Origin: Hepsetus odoe
Lineage: Eukaryota > Chordata > Actinopteri > Characiformes > Hepsetidae
DNA length: 64,000 bases
NCBI GenBank assembly: GCA_017165825.1
Contig: CM029383.1
Coordinates: 2,456,067 to 2,520,066 of the forward strand
Direction: 5' to 3'
The notes beneath the pieces were generated by a model. The model saw nothing but the letters and a program-made list of their open reading frames with translations, was not told the DNA's origin and searched no databases. This document shows, piece by piece, positions 1-12,210 of this stretch. Position 1 is the stretch's first letter. Each line of letters begins with the position of its first letter. The position numbers and the translations under genes were made by a program.

Positions 1-355
1 ATTGGCTTTCTTCATAAATGTTGATGCACAAAGGAAGACATATAATTATGAAGACAGTTTGAGCTCAAGTACACAAACACAACTCACTGCTGCCCCTAAA
101 AATGTTATTAATAAATGCTGGCTACACAAAAATGATTCATTACTGTTATATAATATTAAACCAACATTCAGAGGTGCTTTATGTGTTTGCCTAAACCCAA
201 GTAGAATCTTCTTTTTCTTTCGTTTGCTCCCGTTTAGAGGTAGCCACAGCGGATCAACTGTCTCCATTTCTTTCGGTCCTCTGCATCTTCCTGCTTTCTT
301 TTTCATTGTCCGCATATTGATTTGGCAAGGTTTTACACCGAATGATCTTCCTGAC

Positions 356-804
356 TGTCATGGGGGGTTTTGTGGGCTGGACATCAACGCAGGGCCAAGA
401 GCTTCGTACTGAACTTTATTGACGGATAACGTGCACAGAACTCAAACTAAACGTATAAAACATAACAAGTGTAAAACATCCATCCATCCATCCATTTTCT
501 GCCGCTTGTCCCAAACGGGGTCGCGGGGGGATGCTGGTGTCCAACCCAGCGCACACAGGGCGAGGACGGGGGACGCCCCCTGGACAGGTCGCCAGCCTGT
601 CGCAGGGAGGAGCGGGATGGGGACGGCACCTTGCTCAAGGGAACCTCAGGGCAACCTATTGGGAAGGGGCTCGAACCCCCGATTATGTGGCCGCCGCCCT
701 AACCACTAGGCCACCGCTGCCCCAAGTGTAAAACATAACATAAATAATCACAAAGGTGAGCACACAGAATGACCAGCGCCCTCTACTGGCACAGAACCGT
801 TACA
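356..804. mobile_element. Probable solo LTR, itself interrupted by a SINE
   Basis: The block begins tgtcatgg and ends ccgttaca, so it has TG...CA termini. It is flanked on both sides by the 5-bp repeat ctgac (351-355 and 805-809). This is the structure of a solo LTR left by recombination of an LTR retrotransposon. Removing the nested SINE and one copy of its 14-bp duplication leaves about 192 bp. It sits inside the LINE fragment at 208-885. No gag or pol sequence is near it. The orientation is unknown, and another kind of small insertion with a 5-bp duplication is possible. Confidence 0.55.
480..722 (-). mobile_element. Composite tRNA-derived SINE (head plus body B), full length
   Basis: Read on the minus strand, it starts with a tRNA-like head with an A-box-like ggtggcctagtggttaggg and a B-box-like gggttcgagcc. 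It continues through ttgccctgaggttcccttgagcaagg into body B, which contains the complement of gcttgtcccaaacggggtcg, and ends in an (ATGG)n tail. It is flanked by the 14-bp direct repeat caagtgtaaaacat at 466-479 and 723-736. The copy is nearly intact and probably young. The head resembles a tRNA but has no functional anticodon stem that I can support. Confidence 0.88.
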
Positions 805-3599
805 CTGACATAACCCTCCCCATTTATTCAGGATTGGGACCGGCACGAAGAAATACACTGGCTTGTGCATCCCTAGTGGCTGGGTTAAACCCAAGAAGAA
901 TACTGAAATGATAAAACTGTTTAAATATTTGCAGCAAGCATTAAAAAAAAATCTGTGTTATTTGAAATGTATTTTGTGATAATTATGGCTAAAGTGAGAC
1001 GACAGGACGAATTATCAGAAAGTATGTACCAGTAACATTTTGCTGCTCCTCAGAATCAATAACTCTATAAACTATTAAGTTGCTTCAGCTTACTTTCAGC
1101 CTTCTGTACTTTAACTGGCAACTGTGCAGCTATTATAAAGGAGCGATTGGAATTTGATTGAGTATAATAAAGCTGATAACAAATGAATGTGCCTTGATCA
1201 GTTTAAATATTTCAGTTAAATTCTTTGGCTCCTCGAGGAATTTATTGGTCTCAGGAACATGAAACAACCATACTCTCAAAGTACAGTTTGGAAAGAGCTC
1301 CAGAGCATCTGCATTTTCTGTGATCCATCTTAAGTGTGTCTGATGTTGATTTAACCAGCCCCAAAAGTGACATGCAACAGGGTATATGACTGAATGCTTG
1401 TTTGAATTACTCTAAAAGCATCTAAAAGCCATTCTGATAGTGCTGTTGCAGCACCATGTACGTTATGATTTCTGTAGTGGGAATGTTCTTAAATCATAAA
1501 CTGAGCCGTTTCAAAGGGAGTTGTCAGTTTGTCGCCTGCCTTGTGGATTCATGAGTCATCTACGGATCTTTATCACACCCTCTTCTCAGCTGTAGTGGAT
1601 TACCCGCCAGCCAGGAGCCACCAAATGTCATTTGTATTTGTCCCTGCTGCATGTCATTACCTGTAAATTAATGGTTAGTTCAAAGTGAGCTTAGGAAAAG
1701 TGGAGTCACACAGAGACATGACTTCATCACATTGCATCATAACAGTTCTCGGAGGCCTTACAGTTAAATGCTGAGACTACTCTTGATCAAAAGGCTTCTG
1801 CAGGAACAGAGACAGCCCACCCTCAAGATAATAAGCTCATAATTGCCTGCACTCATCTCTGTTTCTCCCTGATATATTATTGTACTGTTTTACCGTTTAA
1901 TCCCAAACACTTCAACAGCAGGCATTTCCACCTGTGTGCAACACTCTCTTTGGTTCTTGACTTGGTGTTAATGGTGTTAATCTACAAACACGATTTTCGA
2001 GAACAGAAGCTGTTCTGAGTAGGCAACGGACGAAATCTCAGCGCATCCCTGCTGATATTTCATTGCTTGCTGCCGGCCTTGTGGCTTGATTTCAATTACA
2101 GAGGGAGCCGTTTCACAGCTTCACCTGGCTCCGACTGTCGATCAGAGATGGGAAAGGATCTGACGGCTCAAGTGGCGGGGAAAGACGCTCAAAGCCTCCT
2201 GCTTCATTAGTGTCAGAGGAAGTGGGCTGCCGTGTCGAGCCTCAGCGCTGACATCAGCAGAGCAGCCTACTGGGGGTGTCAGCAACAGCCCTGCTTTCTC
2301 TCTGTTCCACTCTCCGCCATGCTGCAGCTATGAAGAAGCTTTGAACAAAACTTGTCAGGCCCGGAGGCCCCTTAGTCTGATTCATGCAGTCCAAGCCATA
2401 CATTAATGGACCAATCTCTTCTTTTCTTTAAGTGTCATTCGCTGAGGCTGTGCTTCCATGCCATTCGGAGAGGCGTTGAGGGGAATTTTGCAGAGAAGTT
2501 GGGTTCTTGTCTGGATGAGAAGAAATCTGTGAAATCTGAGGGTTTTAGCCAACGGCACACTGTTTTAAGTGTAACTCAAAACTAGCTGAATAGTTTCAGC
2601 ATTGAACAAAAGACTGAAATGTTGCTGTGACTGTTGCCTTTATAAGCAAGAACTCCGGCCTATGTAAAATGCAGCATCTCTCGTTTAACGAGGACTTTTT
2701 TATGCTGCCTTGTAATTACATGCCGTCTGTTTGGTTTTTAGCAACAGAACAATAGACCTAATGTGTGTTGCCAGAGGACTGCGATGTGTACTGAAGCGCT
2801 CTAGTTAGGCCCAATTGACCAGCATGCAGTCATAATGGACAAACAAAACAGTTGCAGATTCCCTGCCAGCAGTAAATTGAATCTTTGGCTTGTGTGTGAA
2901 GGGTCGTCTATAGACTTTATACACTAACTAACACCGTTCCAAAGCAAAGTGGTGCGCACGAAATATTGATCATGTCAACTTAAACTCACAGAAAAATACA
3001 AATATAAATACAAACTTAAGAAAAGTGGCCTCTGTATAAATATGCATTTATTTATTTTATTTTTTTCATTTACATTTATGGTGCACAATAAAACTCCATT
3101 GCTAACAATTCTGTATTTGTTTTAGGGCTGTTTTTTTTTGTTTTTTTTTGTCTTTTTTTTATGTAACTTTATTCTGAAAATAATCAGATATGGCTAGACC
3201 GTAATTTGCCAAGTGCATTTAAAGAAACAGGGCAGGCACATGCTCAAGGCTAGAGGCACTGATCTTTGAAAACCCTGACCACATACTGTGTGAGACAGCT
3301 TCAGTGCCTAACTGTCTTCACTATTTTGCTTCCATTCAGTACTAGCAGACTGTATGCAAAGTTAACTCTTCTAGACTGCGATAGGCCTTACCCATTGGGT
3401 TAGATTGGGTCAGGCTGATCTGGACTATGTTTGGCTAGGGCAGGGCTTGTTTAGACTCCAGGTCAGGATGGCTGGGCATTGATGACCTTCAGGGATAATA
3501 AGTGTCGGGCTGCTGCTCTAGCTCCCAAGCTGGACTTCACTTATGCAGATCACAACCCATTTAAGTGTGTACCTGTCAGTCCTGTCTTTCACCCTGCTG

Positions 3600-3666
3600 A
3601 CTCTCTGTCTGTCTCTCTCTCGCTCTCGCTCTCGCTCGCTCTCTCTCTCTCTCTCTCTCACACTCT
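3600..3666. repeat. (CT)n microsatellite with CTCG variants
   Basis: A pyrimidine tract of CT repeats with interspersed ctcg units, ending in cacactc. Open frames across it are simple-repeat artefacts. Confidence 0.9.
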
Positions 3667-4819
3667 CGTGCTTTTCTGTCTTTCATCTGGCCTCTGAAAA
3701 TGGCAGCTTTTGGTGCTGTAATGGCTGTATTGGCTGTATGGTTGTATTGGTGCAGGTCGAACAGCACTCTGAACTTTGCTTAAGATTAGTCCAGTCCTTT
3801 AATCCATATCTTAAAGGCGGCTATCTGTATAGAATAAACCAGAATTCATATTTATCACAGACGTTCATGATATTGGGGCTGTATTGTGCTTAACTTAAGT
3901 GCAGCCTATAAGAAGAAATGCGAAGAAAAGTGAAGAGGCTAGTGTTAGGATGGAAGACATGAACATTAAGGTGACGCTCAAAGCACTGAGTGTTTACTAG
4001 CTGAAAAGTGTAGTCCTCTCGATTAGTTTTCTATTCAACATCCACCAGCATGAGATGTGTACAACTGCACTGCTGCTTCCCTGGTGTCCCCGCTCATCCT
4101 TCTTCATGTGCACACACACAAACACGCACAATCTTTCCCCATCCAACCCCACTCTCAGTGCCATTACACCCAAACATGGTGATGAATGACTTTTAATAAA
4201 GCTAACAGAGTTCTTGCTTGTCTGGATCAATCTTTCCCTTGGTTGCCATGCCAGCCATTGTCACAAGTAATTGCCTAAACCCCTTGTTGTATGAAATGAG
4301 GCTTTTTCAGGGGAAAAAAGCAGCTTAACTTGTGGCAGTCTCAATTTCCTACTCCAGTGCTCTCTGTGCTGCAAACCCTGAGCCGCTGGGGACAGCTTGA
4401 CTTGATGCTAGCATAGTGAAGGCCGACACATCAGCAGAAGGGTAGGAAACCCTGCAGTTCTGAAGGCATGCACTCACACACATACACACAAGCTTTTGGG
4501 GTGTTGTTACTTAGGAGAACCCTTCAGACACTTGATTTTGGAACACCCCACTCCCAGGTACATACTAGTGCAAGGGGACATGCTACCTCTAGCTGTAAAA
4601 TTCTAGCCCATTATAAAATGGCAGGACAGCATACATTTGCAGATTTATCCTTTCAGATGTTTGAAAATAAAGATCAAGATTCAAGGACTAATGATTACGT
4701 ACATCAGATGTTCACCTATGATGTATTTGTATCCATCTAGCTTGTTTGAGTGTTAAACCATGGTCTCAGACAATTGGGTCATATGACTTGTTGGCTCCAT
4801 CTGGCAGTGGGACACATTC

Positions 4820-4990
4820 GTTTGTCCCTCTTGGAACGTTCACAAAGATGAGAGCAACCAGATTAATGAAATTTGATTAGCTTCCCACAGCAACACAGAT
4901 TAATATTCATGCAGATTAGCCCTGTTATTTTGGGCCCAGCTTCCCTGCTAGGAACAGTTGGTGACGGCAGTTTCAATTAAGGTTTGTTGT
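4820..4990. promoter_or_regulatory. Candidate conserved non-coding element
   Basis: The segment is non-repetitive and contains four closely spaced ATTA/TAAT-type homeobox cores (4861-4919), a POU-like attcatgcag near 4906-4915 and a balanced base composition unlike the flanks. This resembles vertebrate developmental enhancers. No alignment was possible, so this is a guess from composition and motif density. Confidence 0.2.
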
Positions 4991-6028
4991 TTGTCTTTTT
5001 AGGTCTTAATCTCTCTGCAGGTGGACACTGAAAGCTGGCTACCTTTAACTGGATCGGTTTAGATGAGACTGCTGTGTGTACTCAGCCAGTGCCAGTACTC
5101 TTAACACACTTGCACTCTGTCAAGATTCTCTAATGACTTAAATTGAATTACAGATCAACCTTTCCTTAAATATGTCGAACTGATCATCAGGATGACATTT
5201 TCCCTTGGTTTTGAAAAATGTTCCCTCAATAAGCAGCACGGAGGCTCTTCTCACCAGAGTTGATCAAACATGGAGCCTGCAGAGAACTGCGAAGAATTAG
5301 CAGGTCTATATTTGGGCTGGCTGCATGTGTTGTGAATTAGCGTGCATTTATCTGGTAATCGCCTGGGAGATCTAAGCATCTGCATTCCAGGCAACCTGGA
5401 ACCAGAGCTGCTGGACAATGACCAGCCATGAGGAGAGCTTATAAAACCCAGCCTTGCTTCTCACGGCTCTCACCATCTGTCCACTCTGCATCCCTCCCTC
5501 TCCTTCACTCTTGCTTGACACATTGCTTGTTTACTCGTTACTAGACACGAAAGGCTAAACAGTTGCTATTTTAGCTTCTTTGTGGGTTTTCCATTTCTTG
5601 GTGTTACTAGGAGTTCTTTTTAGTGCTCTGTGTTTTCCATTATCTTTTAGTCAGTCCTTGCTGTCCTCTCTTGGCTGCAAACACAGCCCTTTCCCTGGGC
5701 ATAGACGCAAACGAGGCACTCATGTCCAATTACAGTTTTAAAACCGCCAGCCTCGAAAACAGATCTCTTGCAGCCACCTAAGCTGAGGGCATCTTTTTTG
5801 GCAACTGAAAGCTGTAATGAAGTGAGTCAGTGTTGCTGTTTTACAGGACTACGTTTTTATCTCTGATTTTCTTTGGGCCCAACAGGCTGTACACAACGTT
5901 TGTTTCAAAACCATACTGTCCAGATTTTGTGAGCTCTACGTTAAATTGTGGCCATGGTTGGTTCATGGGTGGCCTGTTGGTCAAGGGTTTATGTCATGGA
6001 GTAGGTGTTACAAGTGAACTACCAAATT

Positions 6029-6090
6029 AAAGCTTATATTTAAGCTTATATTAAAGCTTATATTTATACTTATATTTAAGTATATTTAAA
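6029..6090. repeat. Short AT-rich tandem repeat
   Basis: Imperfect copies of a unit like aagcttatattta repeat about five times, with HindIII-like aagctt cores in the first three. Confidence 0.75.
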
Positions 6091-9000
6091 GGAGCAGAAT
6101 TGCTGGCAAGAGAACATCCTGAAATCTACATTTTCAGACTGGTATGTTTTAGTAGGAATGTGCTAAAGATGAGAAAGGAACTCAATTCTCAACCCATCTG
6201 TATCTTCCTGGCTCTGCTGATGCTGCTGTCTTGACTCTCAAAAGTTGTTTTTATACTCCCATTTAATGTTCAATACTACATTTATATTTAATCAGATCTG
6301 CTGATGCACAGTTTTCTCTGGAGTCTGAAGAAGAAGCCGCTTGGATTAAAAAATCAGAGGAGCACCACAACTGCTCCTTTGAGACCTTTATGTTGTACTG
6401 GATGCATTAATAAAAGCCTCTCACATTTTGAGGCTGGCTTATTATACACCTAGAACAGAGCTCACTGACTTGGAGAGTGGCAGGAAATCCATGGCTCATA
6501 ATTCCACGGTGCAGGGACATGCATGAAGGTGAACTGTCCTAAAAGGTAACATGGGAAAGGTTGAAGAGACGGGCCTTTTGCTGATCTGCCGATAGGGACT
6601 CAGGAGAGAAGGTTAACATCTTTCTTTGAATGCTCTACTGACATGCCTCTGGAGTGCTCTTGCCTCCAGTTAAAGCCCAGGATAAAGGAATGTCCCACAG
6701 TCCCAGTCATGGTACCCACAAAGCAAGTCTGAAGAGTGAATGGTGCGGAAATTAGCTGAAGATGATTATGCTAGTTTAAAAAAAAGTTCTTCACCTGATG
6801 TCTTTAGTTGATATATATTAATATTCCTCGCACACTGAGAACTACACATGTTTTTCTTCCTTTGGTGTGAAAAATGTGTTCAGCTGCAAAATGTTTTTCC
6901 TTCTTCAGCGCTCAGCTGGAGATACAGCAAAGTTCCAGTGTACTTATAGCCTTGTTTTTGCAGTGTTTCTGGTCTAGAAACACTGAAATATGTATGTAAC
7001 CTCTGTTCCAGCTCTTCTAATTCAGATTATTAGTTAATTAACAACATTTCCTGAGTGACATATTGGAACAGAGTACTTTACTATGTAGAGGTCCTCCAGG
7101 CCCAGAATTGAGAAGCACTACTTTGTGACCCAGTAGTCGTATGTAGCAGGCAATCAGTAGAGCAGAAATCAGTCGTGAACAACTGGAACAAGTGCAAACT
7201 GCAGGATGTTCCACTGATTAGCGGTAGGCCAGTAACACTGAGAGGACTTGCTTGTCTTTGCAACGTAATTTTGAGAGTGATTTCTAGCAAGCTGTCATCA
7301 AAAACAAAGATACCAATCCTGAGCTATAAAGAGGTAGCTTAATGAAAATTACAGACATTTTTTACCTGAGAGCACCTCATCCTCTGATTTTAAAGCATGC
7401 TGAGAAGCCAATGTCTCAAATGTGCCGTCACTGCTGTGTGTAAGTGTTGTGGCAGACAATGAATTTACAATGCATATATTGATTATGGCTCTGAAGTATG
7501 ACCTTTCCAAACACTTCTCTGCAGTTTGATGTAGGCCGCCAATCGATAGCGCCCAACATTTAAGGAAAATGGTGAAGCTCACGTTCTGCTTGTGCTATAA
7601 GAGCAGTTTCACCATCAAGGAAAAGCACAATTTGTCCATGTGTGCCACACACCATTTCCCACAAACAAACCCAAGTTCAGCAGTTTATAACCAATACATA
7701 GAGGCTTTAAGTATTTACAGAAAAAGCCACGTTCTTCATGACTGACAAGGACACAAAAATGAGGCAGTTGAGCATTTAATAACAAGCTGATTGCGAGCTC
7801 TCCGTTCGCATGCTTTGGGTGAAGTGATAATGAATGTGGCATGGTGAAGGTTGAGGAGTAATTGGACACTGGCAACCCTGTTGCTTTCAGCTCTTTGTAA
7901 ATACAGAGCAGGCTTAACTGCATGCCTGGCAGGTGAGCTGAACAGGGGGAGGCAAGCATTGCCTGGCAAATGTTGCTAGGCAGCCGGCAACTTTAGGAAG
8001 TGGCATGATGTGGACTTGGTGGCTGCTAAAACATTTTTACATATTTACATATACGTTACAGTAGGCACAACTTTATCCTTATTGTTGCCAATTGATGTCT
8101 TCGATTGTCGAAAAGTGTCACATAAGTACACTGAAAAAATACTGTTTACTGTTTCTGATATAAGACTTTTTATGGGCCTATATTTTTAATATTACTTAAC
8201 ACACAGTCAAAATTATTTTAGTTTCTAGCAGTCTCAGAGTTGTGGCATATTTAATAAACCAATCCAATCCAATATTATCCAAATGATCTGTATTCAGGCT
8301 GAATCAGATTACTCTGAACTACTTATTCTGTCTTTGCAATGAAACATGCAGTTGGGTGTGGTTTCATAAATACACACAATATATAGATTCACACAAAATC
8401 ATAGATTCACACAAAAAAGCAATTAATTTATCATTTTTTTTAGGCATGAGAAGTGTTGGGTGCACACTCTTTCAGACTTCTTGCACAGAAATTTACGCAT
8501 GTACATCTTTGGCCAGTTAGTGTTTTGCAGCTAGTCTCCTGGTCCTTCTCTGGGCTAAGCTGATTTTGCTAATGGATCAGTCTAGTGCTACTTAAGTTGT
8601 CAGTGCTGTACACTTGTTGCTCTCACTGTCAAACGCTTTAACAGTGTCATCACTCCGGAAAGCAAGAGGATAGTGATTGCAATTACATTTCTGATCTTCT
8701 CTCTGAAGGAGTTGGAAAATTTAGATACTGTAGCAGTGAGTCCAATGTATCTTATTTATTTGTTTGTATGTTTACTGCAACCTAGAGCAATAACAGATTC
8801 TGCTATATCTCCCAAGTTGAGCACTTCACTCGTGGAGAGCTTTAATAAACCATTAGCTTTTTTCGTGAATGGAGCCTTTCAGACGAAAGCTTTTTGGATG
8901 AAAGAAAAAATCTCTCAGAAATGTTCTGTAGCATCTCCTGGAAAAAGAGCATAACCAAAGGGTGAAGCTTCCAGTGCTGCACTTCGCGCTCCACCACCGT

Positions 9001-9635
9001 GCGTGCACAGCAGTAAGGAATTTGCAGAAGGTTGTATGTTTACATGGTGGACTGTGGGCTGTGATTGCATTAATGGCTAACTAGTTATTAAGATCATGTG
9101 TCTGTGAAACGAATGTAGGGTGTGTATATTTATAGGACAGGCAACATGGCAACAGGAAAATGTATGGGAGTTGGCTGTGCAACTTGGGAGACCGAGGTGA
9201 AAATGTACTAATAGGCCTGTTAGGAAGCAGAGCACTGAAACTAAGAAGATACGTGTTTCATCAATGCATTGAATTCAAAGTGCATGCAAATGGAAATTTG
9301 TGTACGGACTGCCTTCGTGAGTTCTACCAGATTCAGTTAATCATCCAGTAAAAACATTTGCTTAAAATGGAAAATGCTTACATTGGTCTAATGGGATTGA
9401 ATGCAATGGTAACATCTGAAACAAACTGTGTCCTCTTTATCCTGTTAAGAGTATGGCTGCTATTTCTGTGAGCAATTTGTCGAAAGCTCTCCCCTTACAT
9501 CTCATTTGTGTAAGTGCTGAATATACAGAAAGAATACACATGCGGGGCCACAACAAACATCACAGCATTGACAGTTTATGCAGTAATAGTCATCATTTTA
9601 ACTTCATGTTTTTTTTTAAATAGATTTTATAGATA

Positions 9636-9848
9636 TACATTTACATTTACGGCATTTAGCAGACGCTCTTATCCAGAGCGACTTACATTTCCTAATTACA
9701 GGGACAGTCCCCCTGGAGCAACTCAGGGTTAAGGGTCTTGCTCAGGGGCCCAGTGGTGGTAGTGCTAGAGGTGGGATTCGAACCGGGGACCGCTTGATCC
9801 AGAGGTCCATAGGCAAGTAGCCTACCACTAGACCACCGCCAGACAGAT
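9636..9848 (-). mobile_element. tRNA-derived SINE, 'gcatttagcagacgctctta' body
   Basis: On the minus strand it starts with a tRNA-like head (ggtggtctagtggtaggcta, then a ggttcgaatcc-like B box) and ends in the sequence complementary to acatttacggcatttagcag, a block found in very many copies in fish. It is flanked by near-identical direct repeats, atagattttatagat at about 9620-9634 and atagatttttatagat at 9849-9864 (one base longer), probably the target-site duplication. The family is common in otophysan fishes; the attribution is from memory. Confidence 0.85.
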
Positions 9849-10333
9849 ATAGATTTTTATAGATTAGTTTTTAGATTTACATTATTAATTTTTAAAAAAA
9901 TCTTTACATTCATTTTAGAAAATAACATTTATGTAGGGGATTTTATATCTCGTTTTCTTCTCAATTTTTGTTTTTGTCCACTGTAACCCACTCGTTATGT
10001 CTATAGCAAACGTAACAAAACTATAACACAATGTTACCAACACTAAGTGGTTGAAGGAAAGCATTTGCTTCCTCTAAGTCACTTAATAACAGAGAGGTGA
10101 CTGATTTCAAGTTACTTAATACTCTGTTATTACTCTGTTATTAAGTGTTACTGGGCAACCATGTACAGTTGGAGAATGCTAACTGTCAAATCTGTTACAT
10201 CAGCAAACATACTACACTGGCAGGTTGGGCAACCTTGTAGACCACTTGGAGAGAAGAGCTCCATTATAGTCTCTTGGACTCCCTGCCCCGGATGACTGTA
10301 GCATCACTGAGGGTCGATCTCAAACTTTTTTAA

Positions 10334-10487
10334 GTGAAAGTGACTATTTTTCATCGTGCAACACAGTCCAGCTCAAAGCAACCCACAACGAAATGCATCC
10401 TCTTCATTTAACCCATACACAATGTGCAGTGGGGGGCAACTATTTCCAGCGCCCAGGGAATAGTGATGGGGACAGTAACTTGCAAAA
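10334..10487 (-). mobile_element. 5'-truncated SINE, body A
   Basis: The reverse complement reads gggcgctggaaatagttgcc, then a cactgcac and tatgggttaaatg segment, and ends in gtcactttcactt. This is the same body as in the SINEs at 13809, 37137 and 50385. The tRNA-like head is missing and the sequence is degraded. Confidence 0.75.
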
Positions 10488-11669
10488 CCGTAATTAGTTC
10501 TTCTTAAGTAGGTTCATTTTAGTGGGCATATAATGTTCATGTGCAATGTACTAAATTGCTTTCCTGTACCCGTTAAACGGCCATATTTTGCCAGAAATTG
10601 ATGAAAATTTGATGAAATCTGAACAGTCATTATCTTGGGTAACACATGCATTACTAATCCTATCACCAGTAAAAGGTGTTTTGATTGTCTCACCCATGCA
10701 CCTTGAAGAAAGCTAAATTCTCTAAAGTCTTTCTGGAGTGAAAGCTGAGGAAAATTCTGACGAAATACTAATGAAAACTATCAAGCATAACCAGCAAGCA
10801 TAACTGAGCAAGAAAGCTAGGCAGTCTGTCTGCCTGTTGTCTGTCTGTTTGTTCACTCAGCTAGCCACACCAGCATTCCCTGGATGCACATCAAGCAGTA
10901 AATGGAATAAGAGCCTTACTTTATTCAGGTTGCCGCTCTATAAAAGTTGGAGTCATAGACTCAGCAGGAGAGGTCTACTACATAGCCTGCTTGTGCAAAG
11001 CCTCTAACGCTGATTCCTTTTGCTTGTGCTGTTTGCTGCTTCAATAGGGATGTAAGCTAGGAGTGTTGGATTGAGGGCTGGGATAGATTTGATACATCTT
11101 TGTTTTTCCCTGTGATTTCATTTCCTGTATGTTAATAAATAACTTAGCTTTGGCATTATATGAACATTATATTCCAGCTTCCCTGTAAATCTAATCAAAT
11201 GTACTTATCTCCTGCTCCAGTACTGAGTAATAAATCCTTTCACTAATAAATTCAGTGTAGCATGAGCATGAGTGTAAATAAGGCATTCTGCACTTTTTTT
11301 TTATTTACCCTGCAGCGATAGTGGTAAGGCACCCAGCCTCTGCTTGTAATTAGGGCAGAAGGATTTGTAGAATATATCCTTATATCTAATAATTGCATTT
11401 TTTAAATACCAGTAATTACTTTAAATTTCATTTTTTTCTTTACATTAACCATAATATTTCCTTTCAGGACCTCTTCCCATTTTCCTGTGGCTTGAGTCCC
11501 GTATGTAACATGCAAGGCTGCCAATTTACAAGCTTTGCAGTTTTAGGTTTTTATTATTAAACTCCCCTTAATTAGAAATTGTAGGATGTAGGATATAATG
11601 TTAATGGTAGCTTTGTTGAAAATTGCAATATTTTCAGTATAAAAATGAATTGTTCAGCCCTAATTATAT

Positions 11670-11775
11670 CCGTCCGTCCATCTTCTGCCGCTTGTCCCAA
11701 ACGGGGTCGCGGGGGAGCGCTGGAGTCCAACCCAGCGCACACAGGGCGAGGACTGGGGACGCACCCTGGACAGGT
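11670..11775 (-). mobile_element. Headless SINE body B with target-site duplication
   Basis: A 106-bp piece with the complement of body B (cgcttgtcccaaacggggtc visible on the plus strand), ending at ctggacaggt. It is flanked by the perfect 12-bp direct repeat ccctaattatat at 11658-11669 and 11776-11787. The head is absent, so this is a 5'-truncated insertion that kept its 3' tail (a GGAC-like repeat on the minus strand). Confidence 0.88.
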
Positions 11776-11894
11776 CCCTAATTATATGTATTTTACAATA
11801 CATACAATATATATTAAATATAACATTTTATGTGTTGTCATATCTTCAAAAGCAAAGTTAAACCTGAGCTGTTGAAATGAAAACATTTCATTTC

Positions 11895-12048
11895 GGTCAG
11901 TCAGTCATTGTCTGCTGCTTGTCCCAAACGGGGTTGCGGGGGAGTGCTGGAGTCCAACCCAGTGCACACAGGGTTAAGGATGGGGGGGGGCACACCCCTT
12001 GACAGGTCGCCAGCCCATCGCAGGGAGGAGCGAGACAGGGACGGCACC
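11895..12048 (-). mobile_element. Headless SINE body B, second copy
   Basis: A 154-bp copy of the same body, longer at its 5' side (reaching gggacggcacc) and with an ACTG-type 3' tail on the minus strand. It is flanked by tttcatttc at 11886-11894 and 12049-12057. It lies only 107 bp from the previous copy but has a different truncation point and different flanks, so the two inserted independently. Confidence 0.82.
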
Positions 12049-12185
12049 TTTCATTTCACTTTAAAACACCATCCAGAATGAACATTCCTTGAATGTTCCT
12101 GTAATGGTAGTTTTACTACTTGGAAGGCATTTGGTCCCCATTAATAGAGAAAAACAAACCATACACACGTGAACACACAAAGTAG

Positions 12186-12210
12186 CACACACACACACAC
12201 ACACACACAC
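12186..12210. repeat. (CA)n microsatellite
   Basis: About twelve uninterrupted CA units followed by cgtgcacacc. Confidence 0.95.

Larger units (their letters stand above)
208..885 (-). mobile_element. RTE-like LINE 3' fragment, split by a later insertion
   Basis: Two pieces, 208-350 and 810-885, form one fragment once the block between them is removed. The minus strand of the first piece reads a degraded tail of the kind found at the end of fish LINE open frames, ending in a purine-rich (gaaagaaaaagaag) tail. The second piece holds the conserved accompanying sequence (ggaccggcac, cactggcttgtgc). The whole is flanked by an imperfect 16-bp direct repeat, taaacccaagtagaat at 192-207 and taaacccaagaagaat at 886-901 (one mismatch), which I read as its target-site duplication. 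Its own length is only about 220 bp, so it is a severely shortened copy. The RTE assignment is tentative and the element family is from memory. Confidence 0.7.

Noticed and set aside
2..412. A 136-codon open frame at the window start
   Set aside because: It crosses the LINE fragment and the start of the LTR block in a frame opposite to the LINE protein tail. Composition is not protein-like.
5437..5448. A TATA-like cttataaaaccc followed by a pyrimidine-rich stretch
   Set aside because: There is no downstream open frame, no CpG-rich context and no splice donor to support a promoter. A single TATA-like word is expected by chance in AT-rich intron.
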